Part shown: piece by piece, positions 53,703 through 63,202 of the stretch
Layout: each line of letters starts with the position of its first letter
Numbering within the stretch: the first letter of the stretch is position 1
NCBI GenBank assembly: GCA_017795005.1
Contig: CP051242.1
Coordinates: 1,946,976-2,010,975, forward strand
From: Balneolaceae bacterium
GTDB lineage: Bacteria; Bacteroidota; Rhodothermia; Balneolales; Balneolaceae
Direction: 5' to 3'
Length of the DNA stretch: 64,000 nt
Program-made: the position numbers and the translations under genes
Notes under the pieces: model-generated
The model's input: only the letters and a program-made list of their open reading frames with translations
Told to the model about the DNA's origin: nothing
Database searches by the model: none

Positions 53703-54803
53703 ATGAATAAAGAGCTTTTAATACTGACACTCGACGCAGGTGGAACTAATTTCACTTTTTCTGCCATAAAAAACGGTGAACCAATAGGAGAAGCAGTAAG
53801 TCTTCCTGCAGAAGTTGATGACCTCGAAAAGTGCATCAATTTAATTATTAAGGGCTTTACTTCTCTTAAAAAGTATCTGCCTGCAGTTCCTGATGCTATT
53901 AGTTTTGCTTTTCCTGGTCCTGCGGATTACAAAAATGGAGTGATAGGTGATCTTCCTAATTTACCGGCTTTTAGCGGAGGGATTCCTTTGGGACCTATTT
54001 TACAAGACGAGTTTCAAATTCCGGTCTTTATCAACAATGATGGTGATTTATTCGCCTACGGAGAGGCCAAAGCAGGATTACTTTCTTATGTTAATAAGAG
54101 GCTGGAAGAAGCAGGAAATCCAAAACGATTTAAGAATCTTATCGGAATTACTTTGGGAACAGGATTTGGCGTTGGAATTTCGATTAATGGAAAAATTCTT
54201 GAAGGAGATAACGGAGTAGCTGCTGAAGGATGGTTACTTAGAAACAAACAATACAATTATGCCGGGATTGAGGAAACTCTAAGCATCAAATCCATTAAGA
54301 GAATGTACGCTGAACAAATTCATATCGATCCTGCAAAGTCCCCGGAACCGAAAGAGATTTTTGATATAGCTAAAGGGGATCAGAATGGAGTAAGAGAAGC
54401 GGCAGTGGAAACCTATTTGAGATATGGAGAAGCTCTCGGTGATGCAATTGCTCACATATTAACCATTATTGATGGACTGGTAGTAATAGGAGGGGGAGTT
54501 AGCGGAGCATTTCCAATTTTTTCAAGATCGATGATGGATGAACTGAATGGCTATTTTACAAGGCTGGATGGAAGTCAACATAAAAGGTTGATTCAAACTG
54601 TCTATAATCTTGAGGAAGATTTCAGATCAAAAGAATTTTATACATCCGGAGTAAAAGAGGTTTTAATCCCATCAACCGGAAAAAAGGTAGAGTATTACGA
54701 GTCTAAAAATACAGCTGTGGGATTATCTCGTTTAGGGACTAATGAAGCAATAGCTCTAGGAGCATATTATTTTGCAAAATCAAAACTGGAGTCTGTAAGC
54801 TAA
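53703..54803 (+). CDS. ROK-family sugar kinase lacking the zinc motif
   Basis: The 366-residue protein has the ROK fold: N-terminal phosphate loop LTLDAGGTNFTFSAI, catalytic-side NNDGDLFAYGEA near residue 120, GTGFGVGISING near 155-166 and IGGGVSGAFP near 263. It probably phosphorylates a hexose or hexosamine. The usual zinc motif CxCGxxGCxE is absent; the region after GDNGVAAEGW has no Cys. That is unlike most bacterial ROK kinases. It converges with a sugar-transporter gene, and the two probably act on the same sugar. Confidence 0.85.
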   Translation: MNKELLILTLDAGGTNFTFSAIKNGEPIGEAVSLPAEVDDLEKCINLIIKGFTSLKKYLPAVPDAISFAFPGPADYKNGVIGDLPNLPAFSGGIPLGPILQDEFQIPVFINNDGDLFAYGEAKAGLLSYVNKRLEEAGNPKRFKNLIGITLGTGFGVGISINGKILEGDNGVAAEGWLLRNKQYNYAGIEETLSIKSIKRMYAEQIHIDPAKSPEPKEIFDIAKGDQNGVREAAVETYLRYGEALGDAIAHILTIIDGLVVIGGGVSGAFPIFSRSMMDELNGYFTRLDGSQHKRLIQTVYNLEEDFRSKEFYTSGVKEVLIPSTGKKVEYYESKNTAVGLSRLGTNEAIALGAYYFAKSKLESVS

Positions 54804-54821
54804 CTTTTCCTTAGCTGTTTA

Positions 54822-56144
54822 TTAATCAAGCTTAGATCCTGTTCTTCCATACCATAGAATGTATCCATAACAGAAAGCGAGAAATATCAGAGCAGTTTGT
54901 AAACCTGCTGCATCTGCAATGCTTCCATAAATAGGAGGAATAAAAGCGCCACCCACAATAGCGGTGCAAAGTATTCCAGAACCCTGTGCGGTATGTTCTC
55001 CAAGGTTTTTGATGGATAACGTAAAAATGTTTGGAAACATAATAGAGTTGAATAATCCAATACACAGGATGCTCCACATTGCAAGATAACCAGTACTAAA
55101 ACTACTGATTAACAGAAGTGTGATATTAACCCCGGCATAAACAGCAAGTAACTGGCCAGCTTCAAATTTTTGTAATAAAGCAGACCCCAGAAAACGACCG
55201 ATCATTGCTCCTCCCCAGTAAAAGAACACAAAGGTTCCTGCTAATTGAGCAGGATTCATATTGGTTACATCCACACTAGAAAGACTCAGAGCAGCCAGTA
55301 CATCGGCTACGCTCCTCATAAAACTGCTATTTTCAACCAATGATGCAATATCCAGGTTTAAAAAATAATTTACGAGGTAACTCCCGATAGCAACTTCAGC
55401 TCCCACATAAACAAAGATACCCAGAGCACCGAAAGTAAGATGTTTTCTTTTGAATGCTACACGGTAGCTTCCTTCTTTGTGATCATCTCCTTCAAGAATT
55501 TTAGGCAATTTAAATGCTGAAAAGGCAAGTGCTAATCCAATTAAAACAAAAGCAAGAATAATAAAGGGTCCTTGAACAGCGGAAGCTTCTGAAGTGTAAT
55601 AAGACAGTTTTTCACTTTCGGTCAGAACATCAATTTCAGAAGAACTAAGTACAGAATTACTCAAAATGAAAGCGGCACTTATTAGTGGTGCTATTGTAGT
55701 TCCAAGTGAGTTGAATGCCTGAGCCAGATTCAATCGGCTTGATGCTGTTTCTGCCGGACCCAAGGCTGCTACGTAAGGATTGGCTGCTACCTGAAGAATG
55801 GTAATACCTCCTGCAAGTACAAACATTGCTAACAGAAAGATAGCAAATACTCTGAATTCAGCTGCCGGATAAAACAAAAGACACGCTGCACTCATCAAAA
55901 ATAAACCAACAACTGCTCCTTTCTTATATCCTATTTTAGAAATCAATAACCCTCCAGGGATAGAGAATACGGCGTAGGCTGTAAAAAAAGCGAATTGTAC
56001 TATTCCACTCTGAAAGTAGGTGAGTTCAAAAACATCTCTTAATCTGGGAACTAAAGCATCTACCAGTACAGTGATAAAACCCCACATAAAGAAAAGAGTT
56101 GTAACTACTATAAAAGGGACGAAGTATTGATTGTTTTTAGTCAT
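54822..56144 (-). CDS. FucP-like sugar MFS transporter
   Basis: The 440-residue protein has 12 predicted membrane helices and the motifs FMWGFITVLVDALVPRL near the N-terminus, SGIVQFAFFTAYAVFSIPGG and AANPYVAALG, which fit the fucose/glucose-galactose (FHS) group of major facilitator proton symporters. FYWGGAMIGRFLGS and FPNIFTLSIKNLG are further family signatures. It imports a sugar, perhaps glucose, galactose or fucose. It is next to the ROK kinase gene, convergent. Confidence 0.92.
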   Translation of the reverse strand: MTKNNQYFVPFIVVTTLFFMWGFITVLVDALVPRLRDVFELTYFQSGIVQFAFFTAYAVFSIPGGLLISKIGYKKGAVVGLFLMSAACLLFYPAAEFRVFAIFLLAMFVLAGGITILQVAANPYVAALGPAETASSRLNLAQAFNSLGTTIAPLISAAFILSNSVLSSSEIDVLTESEKLSYYTSEASAVQGPFIILAFVLIGLALAFSAFKLPKILEGDDHKEGSYRVAFKRKHLTFGALGIFVYVGAEVAIGSYLVNYFLNLDIASLVENSSFMRSVADVLAALSLSSVDVTNMNPAQLAGTFVFFYWGGAMIGRFLGSALLQKFEAGQLLAVYAGVNITLLLISSFSTGYLAMWSILCIGLFNSIMFPNIFTLSIKNLGEHTAQGSGILCTAIVGGAFIPPIYGSIADAAGLQTALIFLAFCYGYILWYGRTGSKLD

Positions 56145-56216
56145 GAGACAAAGTTAGGGTTAGTTTGCCCGGCAAGAATACACAAAATAAATTGTACTAA
56201 ACAATCAGAAATAAAA

Positions 56217-56237
56217 AAGGCTCCTTAAAGGAGCCTT
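56217..56237 (-). terminator. Rho-independent terminator of the TPR gene
   Basis: AAGGCTCCTT (56217-56226) and AAGGAGCCTT (56228-56237) form a perfect stem. Read leftward it ends in T6 after the stem, 8 bp after the stop of the TPR gene. Confidence 0.88.
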
Positions 56238-56244
56238 GAAAAAA

Positions 56245-56931
56245 TCAGATCGCAACGGCAATTTTACCTTGAAGTTTCTGAGCGTTGGCTAACTCAGAAC
56301 TGGTGGGATATTCTTCAATGATTTGATCAGAAAGTTCCTGAGCCTTTTCATAGTTGCCTGCACTGAAATATGCTTCTGCAGCTTCATATAAATTATATGG
56401 AGTGGTTGTTTCATTCACATCCCAATTGGCAGCTTTTACAAAAGTCTCTGCGGCTTTTTCAGTACTTCCATTAGCCATAAGAAGCTTTGCATTAAATGAA
56501 ATCGCACCAACTCCTAAAATACCGCTTGGGGCATCATATCTTGAGAAATAGTCCAAAGCTTCTTCAATATTTCCTAATTTGAAGCTTGAAACAGCAGCAT
56601 AATAGATCGCAAGGTTTCCTGCTTCGGTTCCGGAATAATCGTTAGCTATTGCAAGGAATCCATAAGTAAGTTCGAAGCTGTCTCCGTTAAGAGCTTTATC
56701 ATAGTCGCCCTCAGTATAATATCCTTCTGCAATGGCTAGTAGCTGTTGAGCTTGTTGCTCCTGATTTGCTGAGTAGTAGTTATACCCAATTAAAGATCCA
56801 ACAACAACGATTACACTAATTAGAATCGCCAGGATGGTAGTTCTGTTTTCATTAAAGAAGTTGGCCGCTTTGTTATAATTTTCGATCAGCGGATCAGTTT
56901 GCAGTTCTTCTTTCGAGAGGTGTTTTGACAT
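56245..56931 (-). CDS. YfgM-like membrane-anchored TPR protein
   Basis: The 228-residue protein has a cytoplasmic N-terminus, one membrane helix (TTILAILISVIVVVGSLIGY, about residues 32-51) and a periplasmic domain with TPR-like helices (for example EAAEAYFSAGNYEKAQELSDQ). This is the layout of E. coli YfgM, a periplasmic chaperone linked to the Sec machine. I infer a similar scaffold role. It has its own promoter (56968-56999) and a strong terminator. Confidence 0.75.
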   Translation of the reverse strand: MSKHLSKEELQTDPLIENYNKAANFFNENRTTILAILISVIVVVGSLIGYNYYSANQEQQAQQLLAIAEGYYTEGDYDKALNGDSFELTYGFLAIANDYSGTEAGNLAIYYAAVSSFKLGNIEEALDYFSRYDAPSGILGVGAISFNAKLLMANGSTEKAAETFVKAANWDVNETTTPYNLYEAAEAYFSAGNYEKAQELSDQIIEEYPTSSELANAQKLQGKIAVAI

Positions 56932-56967
56932 GATTTATGTAGACGTTTTCAATTTGTTTTCAGACTC

Positions 56968-56999
56968 CAAAAATACGGCTGTTTTGCCATATTGTAAAA
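56968..56999 (-). promoter_or_regulatory. Promoter of the YfgM-like gene
   Basis: Reading leftward, TATTTTTG at 56975-56968 fits TAnnTTTG and lies 20 bp after TTTT at 56999-56996. The -33 box is imperfect (TTTT in place of TTTG). A start near 56961 would leave a leader of about 30 bases. Confidence 0.55.
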
Positions 57000-57000
57000 C

Positions 57001-57693
57001 TTAAAGTGAACTCAATTCACCGTTTTTTATTTCCAGAATTATATCTGATTGTTTTGCGATGGCTTTTTCGTGGGTAATTAGCAGAATTGTAACTCCTTCC
57101 TGTTCACGAAGTTCAAATAACATATCAAGAATAGTGGTAGTGTTTTTATCATCCAGGTTGCCAGTAGGTTCATCTGCCAGTATAAGAGGAGGGTTGTTCA
57201 TCAACGCTCTTGCCATCGAAACACGTTGTTGTTCACCTCCGGAAAGCTGAGTAGGGCGGTGATTCTTTCGATTAGCTACTCCAAAGCGCTCCAATAAACT
57301 CATAGCTCGTTCCGATGCTTTTTCCAAAGATTCACCAGCAATTAATGCCGGCATAGCAACATTTTCTAAGGCAGTAAATTCCGGCAATAAATGATGAAAC
57401 TGAAATACAAAACCTATGTTTTCATTTCTGAAATCTGCCAATTGATCGGAATTCATAGAAGAAATCAGTTTATCTCCCCAAAAAACTGATCCACTATCGG
57501 GTTTATCTAAACCACCTAAAATATGTAATAAAGTACTTTTTCCGCTTCCGCTTGAACCTACAATAGAAGTGATACTACCTTTTTGAATATCTATAGAAAC
57601 GTCTTTAAGTACTTCGAGTCGTGCTTCTCCCTGCTCGCTTTCATAGCTCTTTGAGATTCCTTCGCCCCTTAAAACAAATTCAGAGTTTGACAT
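57001..57693 (-). CDS. lolD: Lipoprotein-release ABC transporter ATPase
   Basis: The 230-residue protein has the full set of ABC motifs: Walker [11 protein letters not shown] loop [19 protein letters not shown], signature LSGGEQQRV, Walker [13 protein letters not shown] and the H-loop THE. The Q-loop neighbourhood and [13 protein letters not shown] place it in the LolD/MacB/FtsE group; LolD powers release of lipoproteins from the inner membrane. The LolC/E permease is not in the window, so MacB-like ATPases remain possible. It is 2 bp before the stop-start junction with the YmdB-like gene. Confidence 0.85.
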   Translation of the reverse strand: MSNSEFVLRGEGISKSYESEQGEARLEVLKDVSIDIQKGSITSIVGSSGSGKSTLLHILGGLDKPDSGSVFWGDKLISSMNSDQLADFRNENIGFVFQFHHLLPEFTALENVAMPALIAGESLEKASERAMSLLERFGVANRKNHRPTQLSGGEQQRVSMARALMNNPPLILADEPTGNLDDKNTTTILDMLFELREQEGVTILLITHEKAIAKQSDIILEIKNGELSSL

Positions 57694-57695
57694 TT

Positions 57696-58508
57696 CTATT
57701 CCGTTGAAGAATTGAATTCAGGGTAGATAACGGATTCTATATGAACACATTTTCCAGTCTCAGTATTAATTTTGGCAAATGCTCCACATACATGATTATC
57801 ACCATTAGCAGGCTGATACTTTTGGTGAACACCAGTCATAAAGCGTTTTATAGCTACTTTCTTATCCATACCAAGAGAGGAATTGTAAGAACCAGTCATT
57901 CCTGCATCTGTAAGATAACCCAATCCCTGCGGAAAAATTCGTGCATCACCAGTGGGGATATGAGTATGGGTCCCAACCAAAACCGATGCCTTTCCATCAA
58001 TATGCCATGCCATTGATACTTTTTCGGCGGTCGCTTCGGCATGCATATCTACAAAAATGAGATTCGTTTCTTCGGATATTTTAGAAAGTGCCCAATCAGC
58101 AGAAGAGAAAGGGTCGTCAATCGCTTTCATGAAAGTTCGACCTTGTAAATTTAGCACTCCTATTTTGTGTGAAGTTCCCGGGATATTATATACTCCAAAC
58201 CCAAGTCCTGCATTGCCTTTTGGATAGTTGAGTGGACGAAGAATATGATCATGCTCCCTCATATAGTTGAAAACCTTCCATTTATCAAAAGAATGGTCTC
58301 CACCGGTTACTACATGAACTCCAAGTGAAAGAAGGTTTTTTATAATAGCTTCATTAATACCATGACCCTCATGCGAATTTTCTCCATTAGCGATAACAAA
58401 ATCTGCCTGATATTTTTTGATTAAGCTGGGGAGGAAGGTTTCAGTAATTGTTAATCCGGGATTCCCAACTATATCCCCAACAAATAAAATGCTGACAGTT
58501 TCAGCCAA
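57696..58508 (-). CDS. ymdB: YmdB-type metallophosphoesterase (TIGR00282)
   Basis: The 270-residue protein has the calcineurin-like fold of the YmdB family: LFVGDIVGNPGL (metal Asp), VIANGENSHEGHGI (Asn/Glu), TGGDHSFDKW, FVDMHAEATAEK (His), and SVLVGTHTHIPTGDARI (His-x-His). Members hydrolyse 2',3'-cyclic nucleotides and act in cell differentiation in Bacillus. Length is normal. It precedes lolD by 2 bp, so the two are co-transcribed; the zapA gene lies 31 bp upstream. Confidence 0.9.
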   Translation of the reverse strand: MAETVSILFVGDIVGNPGLTITETFLPSLIKKYQADFVIANGENSHEGHGINEAIIKNLLSLGVHVVTGGDHSFDKWKVFNYMREHDHILRPLNYPKGNAGLGFGVYNIPGTSHKIGVLNLQGRTFMKAIDDPFSSADWALSKISEETNLIFVDMHAEATAEKVSMAWHIDGKASVLVGTHTHIPTGDARIFPQGLGYLTDAGMTGSYNSSLGMDKKVAIKRFMTGVHQKYQPANGDNHVCGAFAKINTETGKCVHIESVIYPEFNSSTE

Positions 58509-58539
58509 TGTCGTTCTTTTTATGAATTAAAATTTTTGA

Positions 58540-58833
58540 TCAGGCCCGCATATCTTCTAAAAGACGTTCCATGCTTGCATTTACTCGTTGCATGAGTACT
58601 TCTTCATTTTTCTCCATATCAGTGGAGTTCTGCCGGGCTTCGAATAATTCTTCTGCGATACTTAATGCGGCTAATACCATCACGGTCGATTCCGGTTGTT
58701 TTACCAATTGTGTTCGGTACGTTTGAAATCGCTCATCTACATATTTACAAATCCTGACCATGGTTTCTTCTTCATGATCTTCGACTTTAAGCGGGTACTG
58801 TTTTCCGAGAATAGTAACTTTAATCGATTTCAT
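58540..58833 (-). CDS. zapA: Cell division protein ZapA
   Basis: The 97-residue protein has the ZapA pattern KVTILGKQYPLKVEDHEEETM at the N-terminus, then helices VLAALSIAEELFEARQ and NASMERLLEDMRA. ZapA binds and bundles FtsZ filaments at the division site. Length is normal. Its ATG overlaps the stop of the coiled-coil gene at 58830 by 4 bp. Confidence 0.9.
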   Translation of the reverse strand: MKSIKVTILGKQYPLKVEDHEEETMVRICKYVDERFQTYRTQLVKQPESTVMVLAALSIAEELFEARQNSTDMEKNEEVLMQRVNASMERLLEDMRA

Positions 58834-59084
58834 GTCTGATTGTTTAGATGATTATCGATTTTGGTAATTAACCCTTGAACATGTTGTCGGAGAGCCAGGC
58901 GTTCAGATTCGCTTATTGCTGAAAAAATATCGGTTTGCTTACCCCTTAAATCTTCAATTTTTGAAACCAGCTTCGAGTTCTCTTTTTTTAACTCTTTGAT
59001 TTCTTGTTTTAAAGCGTCTACTTCCTCATATACATCACCGAGCAACTCTTTAAAGCGTTCGGTCTGTTGAGATACCTGATTCAT
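58830..59084 (-). CDS. Small coiled-coil protein before zapA
   Basis: The 84-residue protein is almost entirely helical, with heptads ERFKELLGDVYEEVDAL and LKKENSKLVSKIEDL. It has no membrane part. The 4-bp overlap with zapA and the location in the pheT-zapA cluster suggest a division partner, perhaps ZapB-like (a short coiled coil that binds ZapA), but I do not see enough to name it. Confidence 0.75.
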   Translation of the reverse strand: MNQVSQQTERFKELLGDVYEEVDALKQEIKELKKENSKLVSKIEDLRGKQTDIFSAISESERLALRQHVQGLITKIDNHLNNQT

Positions 59085-59097
59085 ATAGCGTCACCTG

Positions 59098-61506
59098 TTA
59101 TCCTCTGAGTTCGGCGGAGAACTGTTTCTCCAGCGTTTTAACAACACGGTTAATAATAGGTTCTACTTCTTTGATATTCAAGGTCTTGTTAGGATCAATG
59201 AAATGCAGCCTGAAGGCAATGCTTTTATTTCCGGAACCAATAGATTCACCCTCGAAAACATCAAAAATTTCAATGCTTTGCAAGGTTTTTCCTGCTTTAG
59301 ATTCGATTACTTCCATAAGCTCTCCGGCACTTATTGCACTTTCAACAATAACAGCGAAGTCGAATTCGAATGCAGGAAATTTGGGTATTGGTTTAAACTC
59401 TTTTTCAGGGACTTTTTCCAGAGCGGCCATTAAAACATTTACTGAAAACTCAGCTACAAAAGTTTCGGCTTCCAAACCGTACTTTTTCTTTAAGTCAGTT
59501 GATACAAAACCAAGGGTGCCAATTTCAACATCCCCAAATTTATAGGAAAGCACATCTTCATCTAAAACGGAAGAGATTCCTGAGATTAATCCAAGTTTGG
59601 TAAAAAAACCATTTACTAATGCCTTTAAATCGAACACGGAATAGGAAACAGGTTTTGAAGTCCAGTGTTCTATCGACTTCAAGCCGGAAAGCCCAAATAA
59701 TACATGTGTTTGTTCTTTGATTCCTTCGTGGTAGGAGAAGTCTTTGCTTTGCTCAAAAACATTTCCGATTTCGAAAAATCTAACTCCCGATGCCTGTCGG
59801 TTAAAATTATAAGCAGAAGCTTTTAGAAATCCATGAAGGAGAGAGGGGCGAAGCGTGGTCATATCCTTAGTTAAGGGATTGAGCGTGCCAACCATGGAAT
59901 CTAGTGAACCAAACTGCTCGGCTTCTTTTTCAGAAATAAGAGAGTTCGAATAAATTTCCCGGAAACCTAATTCAACGGAAGCTTTTTTAATGCTCGAAAT
60001 AAGGAGTTCCCATTCTGAAAATTTCTCTGTGGAAACAAAAATCCCATGATTGGGAGCTTCAATTTTATTGTAATCATACAAACGACCGACTTCTTCAATT
60101 AAATCCACTTCACGAACTAAATCAGGTCGGAATGTTGGGATACTAAAGGTGACTTTTTCCTCATCTTTAGAGAGAACTTCGAGCTCGAGTCCATCCACAA
60201 TTTCAAGAGCTTCATCAATAGAAAGCTTAGTACCCAGTAGTCTGTTTAAATAAGTCTTGGTAAGTGTTAATTCAATAGGTTCAGTTTTAACAGGGTGAAC
60301 ATCAATGATTTCATCATTTAATTCTCCTCCTGAAACTTCAGCAATCAACGCTGCAGCGCGTTCTGCAGCAATAGCTTGTAGATTTGGATCAATTCCCCGT
60401 TCAAAACGATAAGACGCATCAGTTTGTAGGGTTTGTGCTTTTGCTGTTTTTCGAATAGAGCCGGGATCGAAATAAGCACTCTCCAATAAAATGTTTGTTG
60501 TGCTGTCACTTACTTCAGAGTGAAGACCTCCCATCACTCCGGCAATAGCAACAGGGCCACTTCCATCACAAATAAAAAGAGTTCCGGGGGAACACTTTCT
60601 TTTGATATGATCTAAGGTTTCGAATTCAATTTCTTCTTCGAAATCTCTAACAATAATTTTTTTGCTGTTTATTTCATCATAATCAAAAGCGTGAAGAGGC
60701 TGACCAAGTTCGTGCATTACGTAATTGGTAACATCCACCACATTATTTACGGGGCGCATCCCAAGAGCCATTAATCGGTTTTTAAGCCAGGATGGAGACT
60801 CTTTAATCTCCACATTCCTAATCATCTTGCCAACATAACGATGGCATTTTTCAGGGCTTTCAATTTCTATGGAGATATCAGCAGATGACTGAACTACTTT
60901 TGAACTTGAGGGTATTTCAGGTTTTTTCAACTCAAGATTTAAAGCTGCTGACAAATCACGGGCAACACCTAAATGACACGTAGCATCAGGTCGGTTCGGT
61001 GTGATGGCAATGTCAATAATGGTATCTGTATTCAACTCAAATATCTGGTTGATAGGAGTTCCAACTTCTAATTCCGAATCCAGTACCATGATTCCTGAAT
61101 GATCGGTTCCGAGACCAAGTTCATCTTCTGCACAAATCATTCCATTGGAAACTTCGCCTCGAAGTTTTGCTTTTCTTAGCGTAATTAAACTTCCATCATC
61201 CAGTTTTATGGGTAGGGTAGTGCCGACTGTAGCTACAGGTACTTTTTGTCCAGCAGCAACATTCTTGGCGCCACAAACAATTTGTACGGTTTCATTACCT
61301 AAATTAACCTGACAAAGCTGAAGTCGGTCTGCATTAGGATGTTGTGTTACTTCAAGAACTTCACCAACAATGACACCTTCAAGATTACTTCCATATTCGA
61401 ACGTATCTTCTTCCTCAAGTCCGATGAGGGTCATTTTCTCAGCAGTATTTGCCGGAGATAGTGGAAGGTCTATAAATTCTTTAAGCCATTTGTACGATAC
61501 TTTCAT
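59098..61506 (-). CDS. pheT: Phenylalanyl-tRNA synthetase beta subunit
   Basis: The 802-residue protein has the full PheT layout: N-terminal tRNA-binding (EMAP-like) domain with HPNADRLQLCQVNLG, the B3/B4 domain, B5 DNA-binding-like domain, the core with FRPDLVREVDLIEEVGRLY, and a C-terminal anticodon-binding domain ending LEKQFSAELRG. It aminoacylates tRNA-Phe as an alpha2-beta2 enzyme with PheS, encoded 17 bp upstream. Length is close to E. coli (795). Confidence 0.96.
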   Translation of the reverse strand: MKVSYKWLKEFIDLPLSPANTAEKMTLIGLEEEDTFEYGSNLEGVIVGEVLEVTQHPNADRLQLCQVNLGNETVQIVCGAKNVAAGQKVPVATVGTTLPIKLDDGSLITLRKAKLRGEVSNGMICAEDELGLGTDHSGIMVLDSELEVGTPINQIFELNTDTIIDIAITPNRPDATCHLGVARDLSAALNLELKKPEIPSSSKVVQSSADISIEIESPEKCHRYVGKMIRNVEIKESPSWLKNRLMALGMRPVNNVVDVTNYVMHELGQPLHAFDYDEINSKKIIVRDFEEEIEFETLDHIKRKCSPGTLFICDGSGPVAIAGVMGGLHSEVSDSTTNILLESAYFDPGSIRKTAKAQTLQTDASYRFERGIDPNLQAIAAERAAALIAEVSGGELNDEIIDVHPVKTEPIELTLTKTYLNRLLGTKLSIDEALEIVDGLELEVLSKDEEKVTFSIPTFRPDLVREVDLIEEVGRLYDYNKIEAPNHGIFVSTEKFSEWELLISSIKKASVELGFREIYSNSLISEKEAEQFGSLDSMVGTLNPLTKDMTTLRPSLLHGFLKASAYNFNRQASGVRFFEIGNVFEQSKDFSYHEGIKEQTHVLFGLSGLKSIEHWTSKPVSYSVFDLKALVNGFFTKLGLISGISSVLDEDVLSYKFGDVEIGTLGFVSTDLKKKYGLEAETFVAEFSVNVLMAALEKVPEKEFKPIPKFPAFEFDFAVIVESAISAGELMEVIESKAGKTLQSIEIFDVFEGESIGSGNKSIAFRLHFIDPNKTLNIKEVEPIINRVVKTLEKQFSAELRG

Positions 61507-61523
61507 ATTCGGGCGAAAAAGTC

Positions 61524-62531
61524 TTAATTAAATTGTTCTAAAAAGCGGATATCGTTTTCATAAAAGGTTCGAATATCATCAATTCCATATTTAAGAATAG
61601 CAATTCGTTCGACACCCATTCCCCATGCGAAACCGGTATATTTCTTTGAGTCTACTCCGGCTGCATCAAATACGTTAGGATCTACCATTCCTGAACCAAG
61701 TATTTCAAGCCATTTGCCATCTTTTTCAGATCCCCACCAGATATCCATTTCCAGACTTGGCTCTGTGAAAGGGAAGAAACCGGGACGTAGGCGGTACTTT
61801 ACATCACTTCCGTACATCAGTTTTACAAAGGTGATGAGAGTTTCTTTCAGATCAGCAACACTTACATTCTCATCAACATATAATGCTTCAACCTGATGGA
61901 AGAGGAAATATGATTTGGGAGAAACCGCTTCGTTACGATAAACGCGACCGGGCATGATTGACCGAATCGGAGGCTTAGTATTTTCCATCAATCTAATTTG
62001 AACCGGTGATGTATGGGTTCTAAGCACTAAATCCATCATATTAGGATCATCACTTTTTCTTACAAAGAAAGTATCCTGCTCGTCACGGGCAGGGTGATTA
62101 GGAGGGAAGTTCAGTGCAGTAAAGTTATGGAAATCGTCTTCTACTTCAGGTCCGTCAGAAATAGTAAAACCCAAACGGTAAAAAATCTGCTTCATCTCAT
62201 CCATAGTTTTAGTAAGAGGATGGAGCGAACCAATTGGGGTGGAAGGAGCAGTTAACGTTAAATCGCCGAGAGCACTTTTTGTTTGTGAAACTGAATTTTC
62301 AAGTACAGTTTTTGCTTCATCAAAGCGTTTTTGAGCGAGCTGCTTGACCTCATTCATTCCTTTACCAACTGCGGCTCTATCTTCTTTAGGAACAGAACCA
62401 AGGTTCTTAAACATTGATTGAACGCGTCCATTCCGGGAGAGAAACTCAAGACGAAATGTTTCCAATTCTTCCAGGTTGGTAACTGTATAGGTCGAGATTT
62501 CTTTTTTAAGAGCTACTATGTCGTCAAGCAT
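61524..62531 (-). CDS. pheS: Phenylalanyl-tRNA synthetase alpha subunit
   Basis: The 335-residue protein has a coiled-coil N-terminus and class II synthetase motifs: GSLHPLTKTMDEM, RDEQDTFF, VLRTHTSPVQIRLM, FHQVEALYVDENVSVADLK and a C-terminal GFAWGMGVERIAIL. It binds phenylalanine and ATP in the PheST complex. It starts at ATG 62531, after the terminator of the rplT transcript, so pheST has its own start of transcription. Confidence 0.97.
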   Translation of the reverse strand: MLDDIVALKKEISTYTVTNLEELETFRLEFLSRNGRVQSMFKNLGSVPKEDRAAVGKGMNEVKQLAQKRFDEAKTVLENSVSQTKSALGDLTLTAPSTPIGSLHPLTKTMDEMKQIFYRLGFTISDGPEVEDDFHNFTALNFPPNHPARDEQDTFFVRKSDDPNMMDLVLRTHTSPVQIRLMENTKPPIRSIMPGRVYRNEAVSPKSYFLFHQVEALYVDENVSVADLKETLITFVKLMYGSDVKYRLRPGFFPFTEPSLEMDIWWGSEKDGKWLEILGSGMVDPNVFDAAGVDSKKYTGFAWGMGVERIAILKYGIDDIRTFYENDIRFLEQFN

Positions 62532-62576
62532 GTACTGTAAATAGATTTACATCGAAGGTTAGGTGTAAAAATAAAA

Positions 62577-62614
62577 AAACCGGTAAACCTTACATATTGA
62601 AGATTTACCGGTTT
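62577..62614 (-). terminator. Terminator after rplT
   Basis: AAACCGGTAAA (62577-62587) and TTTACCGGTTT (62604-62614) form an 11-bp stem. Read leftward the stem is followed by a T-rich run, 21 bp after the rplT stop. It separates rplT from pheS. Confidence 0.85.
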
Positions 62615-62634
62615 GGTAAATAGCAAGTTCGCTG

Positions 62635-62982
62635 TTAAGCGTGGGCTTCCTTCACAATGGCAGCAAACGTTTCCGCATCGTGAACTGCTAGGTCGGCTAA
62701 TACCTTACGGTTGATCTCCATATTCTTTTGGCTCATTGCGTGAATGAGTTTGGAATAAGTAGTTCCGTTCAGGCGTGCTGCCGCGTTTATTCTAACAATC
62801 CATAATCTACGGAAAACACGTTTACGGTTTTTGCGATCGCGATATTGGTACTGAAGACCTTTTTCAACCGCATTTTTCGCAATCGTGTAAACATTTTTTC
62901 GCTTGCCCCAGTAACCTTTCGCTTGATTTAGAATCTTTTTGCGACGGCGACGGGAAGCCACTAAGTTTAGTGATCGTGGCAT
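62635..62982 (-). CDS. rplT: 50S ribosomal protein L20
   Basis: The 115-residue protein matches L20: [43 protein letters not shown] and [17 protein letters not shown]. It is needed early in 50S assembly and in many bacteria represses its own operon. It lies 19 bp after rpmI in the order infC-rpmI-rplT and is followed by a terminator. Confidence 0.97.
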   Translation of the reverse strand: MPRSLNLVASRRRRKKILNQAKGYWGKRKNVYTIAKNAVEKGLQYQYRDRKNRKRVFRRLWIVRINAAARLNGTTYSKLIHAMSQKNMEINRKVLADLAVHDAETFAAIVKEAHA

Positions 62983-63001
62983 TTTGTCTTAGATTAAATG
63001 A

Positions 63002-63202
63002 TTAAAATTTGTTTGGGATAAGTTCTTTTACTCTTGCTACATCAGCATCTGCTACAAGAGTACTTTGACCCAACTGTCGTTTGGTTTTGCTGCTTTTTTT
63101 AGTAAGAATGTGTCGCTTAAAAGCTTTCTTACGTTTAACCTTACCGGAACCGGTAACCTTAAAACGCTTTTTAGCTCCACTGTTACTTTTCATTTTTGGC
63201 AT
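63002..63202 (-). CDS. rpmI: 50S ribosomal protein L35
   Basis: I start at ATG 63202 ([17 protein letters not shown]), the standard L35 beginning, giving 66 residues. A longer frame from 63241 adds 13 residues without homology. The motifs [21 protein letters not shown] and [14 protein letters not shown] are typical. It is part of the infC-rpmI-rplT operon. Confidence 0.95.
   Translation of the reverse strand: MPKMKSNSGAKKRFKVTGSGKVKRKKAFKRHILTKKSSKTKRQLGQSTLVADADVARVKELIPNKF

Noticed and set aside
54822-56144. Leaderless promoter TAACTTTG before the sugar transporter
   Set aside because: The -7 motif is followed by ATG after only four bases and there is no -33 box at the right distance, so it may be chance.
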